From assembly GCA_903939665.1 (NCBI GenBank), contig CAJAHZ010000304.1, positions 1 through 13,882 on the forward strand: DNA of 13,882 nucleotides. Direction: 5' to 3'. Position 1 is the first letter of the stretch, and each line of letters opens with the position of its first letter. Below the pieces are notes generated by a model, which made no database searches, had not been told where the DNA came from, and saw only the letters and a list, made by a program, of their open reading frames with translations. This document shows, piece by piece, positions 1-6,753 of the stretch. The position numbers and the translations under genes were made by a program. Source of the stretch: an uncultured Pseudomonadota bacterium (lineage in GTDB: Bacteria > Pseudomonadota > Gammaproteobacteria > Burkholderiales > Rhodocyclaceae).

Positions 1-1
1 A

Positions 2-850
2 CCCCAGGCGCGGCAGACGATGGAGATCGCCAAACTGATCGACGTATCCGCCTGCATCGGCTGCAAGGCCTGTCAGGTGGCGTGCATGGAGTGGAACGAC
101 GTGCGCGACGAAGTCGGTTCGTGCACCGGCGTTTATGACAATCCGATCGACCTCACCGAGAACTCATGGACGGTCATGCGCTACTCGGAAGTCGAGCAGA
201 ACGGCAAGCTGGAGTGGCTGATCCGCAAGGACGGCTGCATGCACTGCGCCGATCCGGGCTGCCTCAAAGCCTGCCCGGCGCCCGGCGCAATCATCCAGTA
301 CAGCAACGGCATCGTCGATTTCCACCAGGAAAACTGCATCGGCTGCGGCTATTGCGTCACCGGCTGCCCGTTCAACGTCCCGCGCATCTCGAAAACGGAC
401 AGCAAGGCGTACAAATGCACGCTCTGCTCCGATCGCGTTGCGGTCAATCAGGCGCCGGCCTGTGCGAAGGCCTGCCCGACCGGAGCGATCCAGTTCGGCG
501 CCAAGGAGGACATGAAGGACTATGCCGCGAAGCGCGTCACCGACCTCAAGGAGCGCGGTTTCGACCAGGCCGGGCTGTACGATCCGCAAGGCGTTGGCGG
601 TACGCACGTGATGTACGTGCTGCACCACGCCGACCAGCCGAACCTCTACGCCGGCCTGCCGGCCAACCCGTCGATCAGCCCGCTGGTCTCGCTCTGGAAA
701 GGCTTTTCCAAGCCGCTCGCCACGCTCGCGCTGGCCGGCATCGCACTGGGCAGTCTGTTCCATTACGTGACCAAGGGTCCGAACGAGGTCTCGAAAGAGA
801 TCGAGGACGAGATTGAACGGGAAGACAGCGAAAAGGAGGCAGCAAAATGA
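2..850 (+). CDS. fdxH: Formate dehydrogenase iron-sulfur (beta) subunit, FdnH/FdoH type, 5' partial
   Basis: This is the electron-transfer subunit of a membrane-bound formate dehydrogenase. It carries electrons from the molybdenum subunit to the cytochrome b subunit. Numbering from the Met at base 20, four ferredoxin-like cysteine sets are visible: C12/C15/C18/C22, C73/C76/C81/C85, C106/C109/C112/C116 and C133/C136/C148/C152, which fits four [4Fe-4S] clusters. A single hydrophobic segment at about residues 230-250 matches the family's C-terminal membrane anchor, and an acidic/basic tail follows. The reading frame stays open to the left edge as PQARQT before that Met. Family members carry an N-terminal stretch before the AKLIDVS motif, and no Shine-Dalgarno precedes base 20, so the true start is probably upstream of the window. 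The next gene overlaps it by 4 bp, which implies translational coupling. The selenium genes downstream suggest that the unseen catalytic subunit is a selenoprotein. Confidence 0.93.
   Translation, partial: PQARQTMEIAKLIDVSACIGCKACQVACMEWNDVRDEVGSCTGVYDNPIDLTENSWTVMRYSEVEQNGKLEWLIRKDGCMHCADPGCLKACPAPGAIIQYSNGIVDFHQENCIGCGYCVTGCPFNVPRISKTDSKAYKCTLCSDRVAVNQAPACAKACPTGAIQFGAKEDMKDYAAKRVTDLKERGFDQAGLYDPQGVGGTHVMYVLHHADQPNLYAGLPANPSISPLVSLWKGFSKPLATLALAGIALGSLFHYVTKGPNEVSKEIEDEIEREDSEKEAAK
834..839 (+). promoter_or_regulatory. Ribosome binding site for the FDH gamma subunit
   Basis: AGGAGG, a full Shine-Dalgarno match, lies 7 nt before the ATG at 847, inside the 3' end of the beta-subunit gene. 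It confirms the start of the cytochrome b subunit and the overlapping ATGA arrangement. Confidence 0.85.
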
Positions 851-1467
851 TCCGCGATCCGAAAGACCTGAAACGTTACGAGCCGGCCGAACGGGCCAAC
901 CACTGGGTCGTGGGCATCAGCTTCATCCTGCTCGCCCTCTCCGGCCTGGCCTTCTTTCACCCGGCGTTTTTTCCGCTCACCCAGTTGTTCGGCGGGCCGG
1001 TCTGGGCGCGCATTCTTCACCCCTTCCTCGGCGTGTTGATGGCGCTGTCGTTCGTTGCCATGTTCCTGCGCTTCAAGCATCTCAACGCAATAACACCGGC
1101 CGACAAGGAGTGGCTGGCCAAGGCGAAAAACATGATCGACGGCAACGATCACGACATGCCGGAGCAGGGCAAGTACAACGGCGGCCAGAAAGTGATGTTC
1201 TGGGCACTGGCCGTATGCATGCTGCTGATGACCGTATCGGGCCTGTTCATCTGGCGCGCTTACTTCGGCTTTGACATCACGCTCATCCGCATGGGCGCCG
1301 TGATTCATGCTGCTGCGGCCGCCATGATGATTGGCCTGATTATGGTGCACGTCTACGCCGCGATCTGGGTCAAGGGAACGATTCGCGCCATGTGGTACGG
1401 CACCGTCACCCGAGGCTGGGCCAAGCAGCATCACCGTGGCTGGTATCGCCAGATGACCGGCAAGTGA
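847..1467 (+). CDS. fdoI: Formate dehydrogenase cytochrome b556 (gamma) subunit
   Basis: This is the integral membrane subunit that takes electrons from the iron-sulfur subunit through two b hemes and reduces quinone. It is 206 aa, close to E. coli FdnI/FdoI. Four hydrophobic segments are visible at about residues 20-38, 55-75, 115-136 and 150-174. His19, His58, His154 and His168 fall where the family's heme ligands lie (His18, 57, 155 and 169 in E. coli FdnI, as I recall them). The opening EPAERANHW and the closing QHHRGWYRQM are also typical. The start is set by AGGAGG 7 nt upstream, and its ATGA overlaps the stop of the beta subunit. A strong terminator follows 20 bp after the stop. fdnI is an equally valid symbol, because the sequence does not separate the FdnI and FdoI paralogues. 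Confidence 0.93.
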   Translation: MIRDPKDLKRYEPAERANHWVVGISFILLALSGLAFFHPAFFPLTQLFGGPVWARILHPFLGVLMALSFVAMFLRFKHLNAITPADKEWLAKAKNMIDGNDHDMPEQGKYNGGQKVMFWALAVCMLLMTVSGLFIWRAYFGFDITLIRMGAVIHAAAAAMMIGLIMVHVYAAIWVKGTIRAMWYGTVTRGWAKQHHRGWYRQMTGK

Positions 1468-1487
1468 TTTTGTCTTGCGTTTGAACC

Positions 1488-1523
1488 GACCCGCGGCGAC
1501 ACTTCGCTGCGGGTCATTTTTTT
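1488..1523 (+). terminator. Rho-independent terminator after the FDH structural genes
   Basis: A 12-bp stem (1488-1499 with 1504-1515, one G-T wobble) closes a CACT loop and is followed by A and seven T. It lies between the FDH gamma subunit and fdhE and ends 9 nt before the fdhE ATG. It should separate the structural genes from the maturation genes, or let only part of the transcription through. Confidence 0.9.
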
Positions 1524-1532
1524 GTTGGAACC

Positions 1533-2462
1533 ATGGATATCAAGCCGATCAATTTTCAGGCACCGACCGAGGAAGCACCGATTTTTCTGCTGCCGGTCAA
1601 AACCCGTGTCTTCGCCGAACGCGCCGAACGCTTCAACACCCTCGCCAAGGGGCATACCCTTGAAGACTGGCTGCGCTTTCTTGGCCGGCTCAGCGCGGCC
1701 CAGCACGCAGCGTTGCAGGCCCTGCCCGCATTGCCCTTACCCGACGCATCCGCCCTTGAACTGGCGCAACAACACGGCATGCCGCCGCTCAACGCCGCCT
1801 CGCAGCTTCGCCCCGCTGTCTGGCGCGATGTCCTGAAACAAATCGCCAGCAAACTTGAGGCCGACGCGCCGGAGACTGCGCGCGCCATGCTGCAGTCGCT
1901 GCGCGACACCCCGGCCGCAGCGCTGGAGAAGCTCGCCGACGATTTGCTCAAAGGCAACCCGGACCCGCGCGATGCTGCCGAACTGACGATTGTTGCTGCC
2001 GCCCTGCAGGTCGTCTGGACGGCACTCGCCGCGCAGCTTTCCAGCGCGGCGCTGCAACAACTCGATACGCACGGCGTATGCCCTTGCTGCGGCAGCCTGC
2101 CGGTCGGCAGCATTGTCCGCCTCTCGCCGGCGGTGAACAATCTGCGCTACCTGCACTGCGCGCTGTGCAACACCGAGTGGAACATGACCCGCGCCGTTTG
2201 CAGCGCCTGCGATACCGACCAGAGCGTGGCTTACCAGCAGCTTGAAGGCGTCGAAGGCGAAGCGGTCAAAACGCCCGGTGCGATGCGTGCGGAGACTTGC
2301 GACAGTTGCAAGAGTTATCTGAAGATCGCCTATCAGGACAAGGACCCGCAGGTCGATCCGGTCGCCGACGATCTCGCCACCCTCGCCCTCGACATGCTCA
2401 TGGACGAAGCGGGTTACAGCCGCAGCGGCCCTAATTTGCTGCTGATCGGGGGCGCCGGCTAA
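1533..2462 (+). CDS. fdhE: Formate dehydrogenase assembly protein FdhE
   Basis: FdhE is a cytoplasmic rubredoxin-like protein needed to mature respiratory formate dehydrogenases. In E. coli it binds the catalytic subunits before or around Tat export. The protein is 309 aa, the same length as E. coli FdhE. The N-terminal two thirds is helical and alanine/leucine rich. The C-terminal third carries four CxxC pairs: C183/C186 (with an extra C185), C209/C212, C223/C226 and C256/C259, as expected for the metal-binding domain. The ATG at 1533 has only a weak upstream purine stretch (TTGGAA) and sits just past the terminator of the previous operon. Expression therefore probably depends on read-through, or on a promoter hidden in the terminator region. 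selA follows after 58 bp with no visible terminator. Confidence 0.93.
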   Translation: MDIKPINFQAPTEEAPIFLLPVKTRVFAERAERFNTLAKGHTLEDWLRFLGRLSAAQHAALQALPALPLPDASALELAQQHGMPPLNAASQLRPAVWRDVLKQIASKLEADAPETARAMLQSLRDTPAAALEKLADDLLKGNPDPRDAAELTIVAAALQVVWTALAAQLSSAALQQLDTHGVCPCCGSLPVGSIVRLSPAVNNLRYLHCALCNTEWNMTRAVCSACDTDQSVAYQQLEGVEGEAVKTPGAMRAETCDSCKSYLKIAYQDKDPQVDPVADDLATLALDMLMDEAGYSRSGPNLLLIGGAG

Positions 2463-2520
2463 GCCGCCTCCGCACCATCTCGATACGCCACCAACATTTC
2501 TGCCCGGTCCGGGTGAAAGC

Positions 2521-3924
2521 ATGACGACAAAAAACCACCTCCCTTCCGTCGACCGCCTGCTGCTGCAACTCGCGTCAAGCATCGAGCAGCACGGTCGCCA
2601 GCACCTTACCGCCTGTACCCGCGCCGAACTGGCCGCCGCCCGCGAAGGCGTCAAATGCGGCCTGCCGCTGCCCGAAGAGACGGCACTGCTCGCGGCCATC
2701 ACGCGCCGTGCAACCGAAAGCAGCCGCCCCAATCTGCGCGCCGTCTTCAACCTCACCGGCACGGTGCTGCACACTAATCTCGGACGCGCACAACTCTCCG
2801 AAGAGGCTATCGCGCTGATGGTCGAAGCCGCACGCTCGCCCTGCGCGCTGGAATACGACCTCGCCTCGGGCGGTCGCGGCGACCGTGACGATCTCGTCTC
2901 GCCGCTGCTCGCCGAAATTGTTGGTGCGGGCTCTGCCGACATCGCCGCAACCATTGTCAACAACAACGCGGCCGCCGTGCTGCTGACGCTCAACGCGCTG
3001 GCGCAGGGCAAGGAAGCCGTCGTTTCGCGCGGCGAGCTGGTCGAGATCGGCGGCGCTTTCCGCATTCCCGATGTGATGCGCCGCGCGCAGGTAAAACTGG
3101 TCGAAATCGGCACCACCAACCGCACGCACGCCAAGGACTACGAGGAAGCGATCGGCGCGAAAACGGCGCTGCTGATGAAGATTCACACCAGCAATTACGC
3201 GGTCACCGGCTTTACCAAGGCCGTCGAAGAAACCGAAATCGCACGCATCGCGCACGCGGCCGGCCTGCCTTTCGTCATTGACCTGGGCAGCGGCACGCTC
3301 GCCAATTTCGCAGCCTGGGGACTGCCCGCCGAACCGACCCCGCAACAGGCGCTGGCCGCCGGCGCCGACCTCGTCACCTTCTCCGGCGACAAACTGTTGG
3401 GCGGGCCGCAGGCGGGCCTGATCGTCGGCCGCAAGGACCTGATCGCCAGGATCAAGAAGAACCCGCTGAAACGCGCACTGCGCGTCGGCAAAACAACGCT
3501 CGCGGCACTCGAAGCGACGCTGCGCCTCTACCGTGACCCCGACCGCCTGACCGAGCGCCTGCCGACGCTGCGCCTGCTGACGCGGCCAGTGGCCGACATC
3601 GAAGCCGCCGCACAACGTCTCGCGCCAAAGGTGCAAGCGGCGCTTGGCGAATTCGCCCGCGTCTCGGCCGAGCCTTGCGCCAGCCAGATCGGCAGCGGCG
3701 CCTTGCCGGTCGAGCGCCTGCCCTCGGCGGCCCTGGTCATGCGGGTGAACGCAAAGCGGCCCGGCAAGGCGCTGCTACAGCTTGAAGCCGCCTTCCGCGC
3801 GCTGCCAAGAGGCGTTATCGGCTACGTCAAGAACGACGCCTACCACCTCGACCTGCGCTGCCTCGAAGCCGGTGACGAAGCACGCTTCACTGCACAACTG
3901 GCCGGACTCTGCCTGACGCCATGA
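2521..3924 (+). CDS. selA: L-seryl-tRNA(Sec) selenium transferase SelA
   Basis: SelA is a PLP enzyme that converts seryl-tRNA(Sec) to selenocysteyl-tRNA(Sec) using selenophosphate. It is 467 aa, close to the 463 aa of E. coli SelA. Visible family motifs are FNLTGTVLHTNLGRA near residue 78, the region around NNNAAAVLLTLNALAQGKE, and the PLP site TFSGDKLLGGPQAG, in which K291 is the expected Schiff-base lysine (K295 in E. coli). The ATG at 2521 follows a modest GGGTGAAA purine stretch. The stop overlaps the selB start by 4 bp (ATGA), so the two are translationally coupled. The selenophosphate synthetase gene selD is not in this window and must lie elsewhere if the pathway works. Confidence 0.96.
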   Translation: MTTKNHLPSVDRLLLQLASSIEQHGRQHLTACTRAELAAAREGVKCGLPLPEETALLAAITRRATESSRPNLRAVFNLTGTVLHTNLGRAQLSEEAIALMVEAARSPCALEYDLASGGRGDRDDLVSPLLAEIVGAGSADIAATIVNNNAAAVLLTLNALAQGKEAVVSRGELVEIGGAFRIPDVMRRAQVKLVEIGTTNRTHAKDYEEAIGAKTALLMKIHTSNYAVTGFTKAVEETEIARIAHAAGLPFVIDLGSGTLANFAAWGLPAEPTPQQALAAGADLVTFSGDKLLGGPQAGLIVGRKDLIARIKKNPLKRALRVGKTTLAALEATLRLYRDPDRLTERLPTLRLLTRPVADIEAAAQRLAPKVQAALGEFARVSAEPCASQIGSGALPVERLPSAALVMRVNAKRPGKALLQLEAAFRALPRGVIGYVKNDAYHLDLRCLEAGDEARFTAQLAGLCLTP

Positions 3925-5810
3925 TCATCGGCACCGCCGGCCACATCGACCATGGCAAGACCACACTGGTGAAAGCACTCACCGGCGTCGATTGCGACCG
4001 TCTGAAGGAAGAGAAGGCGCGCGGCATCACGCTCGACCTCGGCTACGCCTACACGCCACAAGACGACGGCGGCATGCTCGGCTTCATCGACGTTCCAGGG
4101 CACGAAAAGCTGATCCACAACATGCTGGCCGGAGCGACCGGCATTGACGTGGCGCTGCTCGTCATTGCTGCCGACGATGGCCCGATGCCGCAAACACGCG
4201 AGCATCTCGACATCATCGAACTGCTCGGCATCCAGCACGCTGCCGTTGCGCTGACCAAAACCGACACCGTCGACGCAGAACGAATCACCCAGGCCGGTAA
4301 AGAGATCGGCGCGCTGCTCGCCGAAACACGCTTTGCTGCTGCACCGATCTTCCCGGTCGCCGCCAGCACCGGCAACGGCATTGCCAAACTGCGCGCCTGG
4401 CTCGACGACGCAGCGGCGGCGCTGGGCACCAGCGAAGCGCGCGGCGGCTTTCGTCTGGCCGTCGATCGCTGCTTCACGCTCGGCGGCATCGGCACCGTGG
4501 TCACCGGCACCGCCTTTTCAGGCTCGGTAAAAGTTGGCGATACGCTCAGCCTGTCGCCGTCGGGAAAATCCGTGCGCGTGCGCAGCCTGCGCGTGCAGGA
4601 CCGCCCGGCGGAAATCGGGCAAGCCGGCCAACGGATCGCGCTGGCGCTGACCGGTATCGAGAAGACCGACATCAGCCGCGGCATGTGGGTCCTTGCGCCG
4701 GAATTGCACGCCCCGCTGCGCCGCTTCGATGCCGAGCTGCGCGTTCTCTCGGGGCAAGCGCCACTCAAACACTGGACACAGGTGCACCTGCATCTTGGTG
4801 CCGAGGATGTCCCGGCGCGCATCGCCCTGCTCGAAGGCGAAGAAATCGCCCCCGGACAGAGTGGTTTTGCCCAGCTTGCGCTCGAACGCGAAATCGGCGC
4901 GCTGGCCGGCGACCGTTTCATCCTGCGCGATGCTGGCGCACGCCACACGCTGGGCGGCGGCAGCGTGCTCGACATCAATCCGCCGACACGCCACAAGCGC
5001 AGCGTAGAGCGCCTTGAAATGCTGCACGCACTGGCCGACTCCGATCCGGCGAAAGCACTTGCGCTGGCGGCAGAACGCCAGCCGGCCGGCGTCGATCTGA
5101 CTTGCTACGCACAAAACCGCAACCTTGACGCCAACGAGATGAGTGCGCTGTGCCAGCGCCTCGGACTCAGCGTGGTCGCCGACCGCGGTTTTGCAACGGC
5201 GCGCTGGAACGAACTAAGCGAACGCCTGCTCGCGGCGCTGGCCGCCGAACACGAACGTGCGCCCGACATGCCGGGCGTCGAACGCGACCGGCTGCGCCGC
5301 CTGACGCTGCCGACGCTGCCGCGCCCCGCCTTCGACGCGCTGGTCAGCCAGGCGCTCGCAGCAGCAAGCATCGCACAGACCAACGCCTGGCTTCACCTGC
5401 CCGAGCATCGCGTGCAACTGGCCGCAGCCGACCACGCGCTGTGGGCTACACTGCAGCCGCTGCTCGCCGCAGCGCCCTACAACCCGCCGCGCGTACGCGA
5501 CCTCGCGCGCAGCGCCAGCCTCAACGAAGACAACACGCGCGCCCTGCTCAAACGCATCGCACGGCTCGGTGAAGTCTATCCGGTGGCGCACGACCACTAC
5601 TTCACGGCGGCAGCCGTGGCGGATCTGGCGCGCCACGTCGCCGCCCTCAGCAATGAACACGGCGCGGCCCGTGCGGCAACGCTGCGCGACCGGATTGGCG
5701 GCGGTCGCAAGGTGGCAATCCAGATCCTCGAATTCTTCGACCGCATCGGCTACACTCGACGCGTCCGCGACACCCACGTACTGCGCGGCACGCTGGAGCA
5801 GTTCGGATGA
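3921..5810 (+). CDS. selB: Selenocysteine-specific translation elongation factor SelB
   Basis: SelB is the dedicated GTPase that brings Sec-tRNA(Sec) to UGA codons by binding both the tRNA and the SECIS hairpin in the mRNA. It is 629 aa (E. coli 614). The GTPase motifs are clear: G1 GHIDHGKT at 7-14, G2 RGITLDLG at 34-41, G3 DVPGH at 57-61 and G4 TKTD at 112-115. EF-Tu-like beta-barrel domains follow to about residue 340. The C-terminal 250 residues fit the winged-helix SECIS-binding domains; the last part, including GGGRKVAIQILEFFDRIGYT, is typical of the final winged helix. Its ATG overlaps the selA stop, and the selC tRNA begins 11 bp after its stop. A Sec UGA codon should exist nearby, most likely in the FDH catalytic gene upstream of the window. 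Confidence 0.96.
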   Translation: MIIGTAGHIDHGKTTLVKALTGVDCDRLKEEKARGITLDLGYAYTPQDDGGMLGFIDVPGHEKLIHNMLAGATGIDVALLVIAADDGPMPQTREHLDIIELLGIQHAAVALTKTDTVDAERITQAGKEIGALLAETRFAAAPIFPVAASTGNGIAKLRAWLDDAAAALGTSEARGGFRLAVDRCFTLGGIGTVVTGTAFSGSVKVGDTLSLSPSGKSVRVRSLRVQDRPAEIGQAGQRIALALTGIEKTDISRGMWVLAPELHAPLRRFDAELRVLSGQAPLKHWTQVHLHLGAEDVPARIALLEGEEIAPGQSGFAQLALEREIGALAGDRFILRDAGARHTLGGGSVLDINPPTRHKRSVERLEMLHALADSDPAKALALAAERQPAGVDLTCYAQNRNLDANEMSALCQRLGLSVVADRGFATARWNELSERLLAALAAEHERAPDMPGVERDRLRRLTLPTLPRPAFDALVSQALAAASIAQTNAWLHLPEHRVQLAAADHALWATLQPLLAAAPYNPPRVRDLARSASLNEDNTRALLKRIARLGEVYPVAHDHYFTAAAVADLARHVAALSNEHGAARAATLRDRIGGGRKVAIQILEFFDRIGYTRRVRDTHVLRGTLEQFG

Positions 5811-5821
5811 ATCACAACAAC

Positions 5822-5917
5822 GGAAGAGATCGTTCCCCGGTGGGACGACCGGTCTTCAAAACCGGTAGGGCTTGTCAGACAAGCCTTGGTAGGTTCGACT
5901 CCTGCTCTCTTCCGCCA
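5822..5917 (+). tRNA. selC: Selenocysteine tRNA, anticodon UCA
   Basis: This tRNA reads UGA as selenocysteine and is the substrate of SelA and SelB. It folds with an 8-bp acceptor stem (5822-5829 with 5906-5913), a 6-bp D stem (5831-5836 with 5842-5847, one G-T pair), and an anticodon stem extended by an outer pair (5848-5853 with 5861-5866). The 7-nt loop CTTCAAA places the anticodon TCA at 5856-5858. A long variable arm has a 7-bp stem (5869-5875 with 5879-5885). The T arm is 5 bp (5889-5893 with 5901-5905) with loop TTCGACT. G73 and an encoded CCA (5915-5917) complete it. The 8+5 acceptor/T stack, long D stem and long variable arm are hallmarks of bacterial tRNA(Sec). It lies 11 bp after selB and 18 bp before the next gene. 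Confidence 0.97.
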
Positions 5918-5935
5918 CGCTTTCCTGATTGACAC

Positions 5936-6376
5936 ATGGCCCACCGCCCCTTCCACGGCAGCATCCCCGACGATCGCCTTTATTGCACGCGCCACGACAT
6001 GTGGGTACTGCCGAAGGACGCGCAAGGCGAAGAGGTGCTGATCGGCGCCACCAGCTTCGGCATTTTTCTGGCCGGCGAAATCATCGCCTTCACCGCCAAG
6101 CCGAAAGGGGCAGCTGTAGAAATTCACCGCGGCCTGGGCACCATCGAATGCCGGAAAACCGTGCTGGCCGTGCATGCGCCCATCAGTTTTGTCCTGCGCG
6201 AAGGCAACGAGGCGGCCGAAGAACGACCGGCGATCATCAACACCGACCCCTATGGCGACGGCTGGATGGCACGCGCGCAAACCAGCCACTGGGCGACAGA
6301 AAAAACGACACTGGTCGATGCCCGCGCCTATCGACAACACATCCTCAACATGGAACCGGAGGCCTCTTTTGACTGA
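5936..6376 (+). CDS. GcvH-like lipoyl-domain protein in the selenium/FDH cluster
   Basis: This 146-aa protein resembles the H protein of the glycine cleavage system. CTRHDMWV (17-24) matches the H-protein YTxEHEWV start region. IGATSFGIFLAGEI (36-49) matches the IGIT..A...LG part. GTIECRKTVLAVHAP (68-82) lines up with the lipoylation loop VVESVKAASDIYAP, which puts the modified lysine at K74. INTDPYGDGWMAR (from about residue 106) matches NxDPYGxGW. No gcvT or gcvP is nearby, so a role outside glycine cleavage is likely, as for the lipoate-binding proteins of sulfur metabolism. C72, two residues before K74, replaces the usual serine. The ATG at 5936 is the only good start, because an in-frame TGA lies at 5930-5932; no Shine-Dalgarno is visible. 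The next gene overlaps its 3' end by 8 bp. The lipoyl fold is well supported; the function is unknown. Confidence 0.85.
   Translation: MAHRPFHGSIPDDRLYCTRHDMWVLPKDAQGEEVLIGATSFGIFLAGEIIAFTAKPKGAAVEIHRGLGTIECRKTVLAVHAPISFVLREGNEAAEERPAIINTDPYGDGWMARAQTSHWATEKTTLVDARAYRQHILNMEPEASFD
6358..6362 (+). promoter_or_regulatory. Ribosome binding site that fixes a TTG start
   Basis: GGAGG lies 6 nt before the TTG at 6369, inside the end of the GcvH-like gene. It supports initiation at that TTG; the in-frame ATG at 6174, which would overlap the previous gene by about 200 bp, lacks comparable support. Confidence 0.75.
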
Positions 6377-6752
6377 GCCCCGCCACATCGCCTTCCTCGT
6401 CTGGGCGGCGACGCCGGAGCATCCCGAGCTCTTCGTCACCCCGCTGGTTCACGCCCTTGCGGCGCGTGCGCTCGACTGCGAAGTCGAGATTCATTTTGCC
6501 GGCCCGGCCGTTCGCTGGCTGGTCAGCGGCGTTGCCGACGCGGCCTACGCCACGCCGGCGCACGAAAAATCGATCCTCGCCTGGCTACGGCAAGTCACCG
6601 CCACGGACGTGCCGCTATTTGCCTGCAGCATGGCGTGCGCCGCGTGGATCAAGAAAGAAGAAACGCTGATTCCCGAATTCACCGGCGCTGCGGGAGCAAC
6701 CGCATTCGTTGCACGAACCCTCGATCCCGAATGGCGTACGGTGATTTTCTGA
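6369..6752 (+). CDS. DsrE/DsrF-like family protein
   Basis: This small 127-aa protein has the DsrE-like alternating beta/alpha pattern. A first strand IAFLVWA (7-13) is followed by a helix with LFVTPLVHALAARAL, a second strand VEIHFAGPAVRWLV (39-52), a helix, then LFACSMACAAWI (83-94) leading to the segment ETLIPEF. C86 and C90 form CSMAC. C86 sits where DsrE-family proteins keep the cysteine used for persulfide (sulfane sulfur) transfer, and C90 is extra. The start is TTG at 6369, set by GGAGG 6 nt upstream, and overlaps the previous gene by 8 bp. mobA begins 1 nt after its stop, so it is tightly bound into the operon. Family membership is read from fold pattern and motif. A role as sulfur or selenium carrier for FDH/Sec maturation is inference from position; other DsrE-like roles are possible. 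Confidence 0.78.
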   Translation: MTEPRHIAFLVWAATPEHPELFVTPLVHALAARALDCEVEIHFAGPAVRWLVSGVADAAYATPAHEKSILAWLRQVTATDVPLFACSMACAAWIKKEETLIPEFTGAAGATAFVARTLDPEWRTVIF

Positions 6753-6753
6753 G

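Noticed and set aside
1737..3134. A long 465-aa minus-strand open frame opposite fdhE and selA
   Set aside because: High GC content produces long antisense frames. The translated product is low-complexity and lacks domains, while fdhE and selA on the plus strand are certain.
5822..5917. selC as an integration hot spot for a genomic island
   Set aside because: selC is a known attachment site in enterobacteria, but there is no integrase, no repeat of the tRNA 3' end further on, and the downstream genes fit the same operon theme.
5936..6376. A true glycine cleavage H protein
   Set aside because: No gcvT or gcvP is adjacent, the lipoylation loop differs from the canonical ESVKA form, and the setting is selenium/FDH. 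The lipoyl fold is kept in the call but not the glycine cleavage function.
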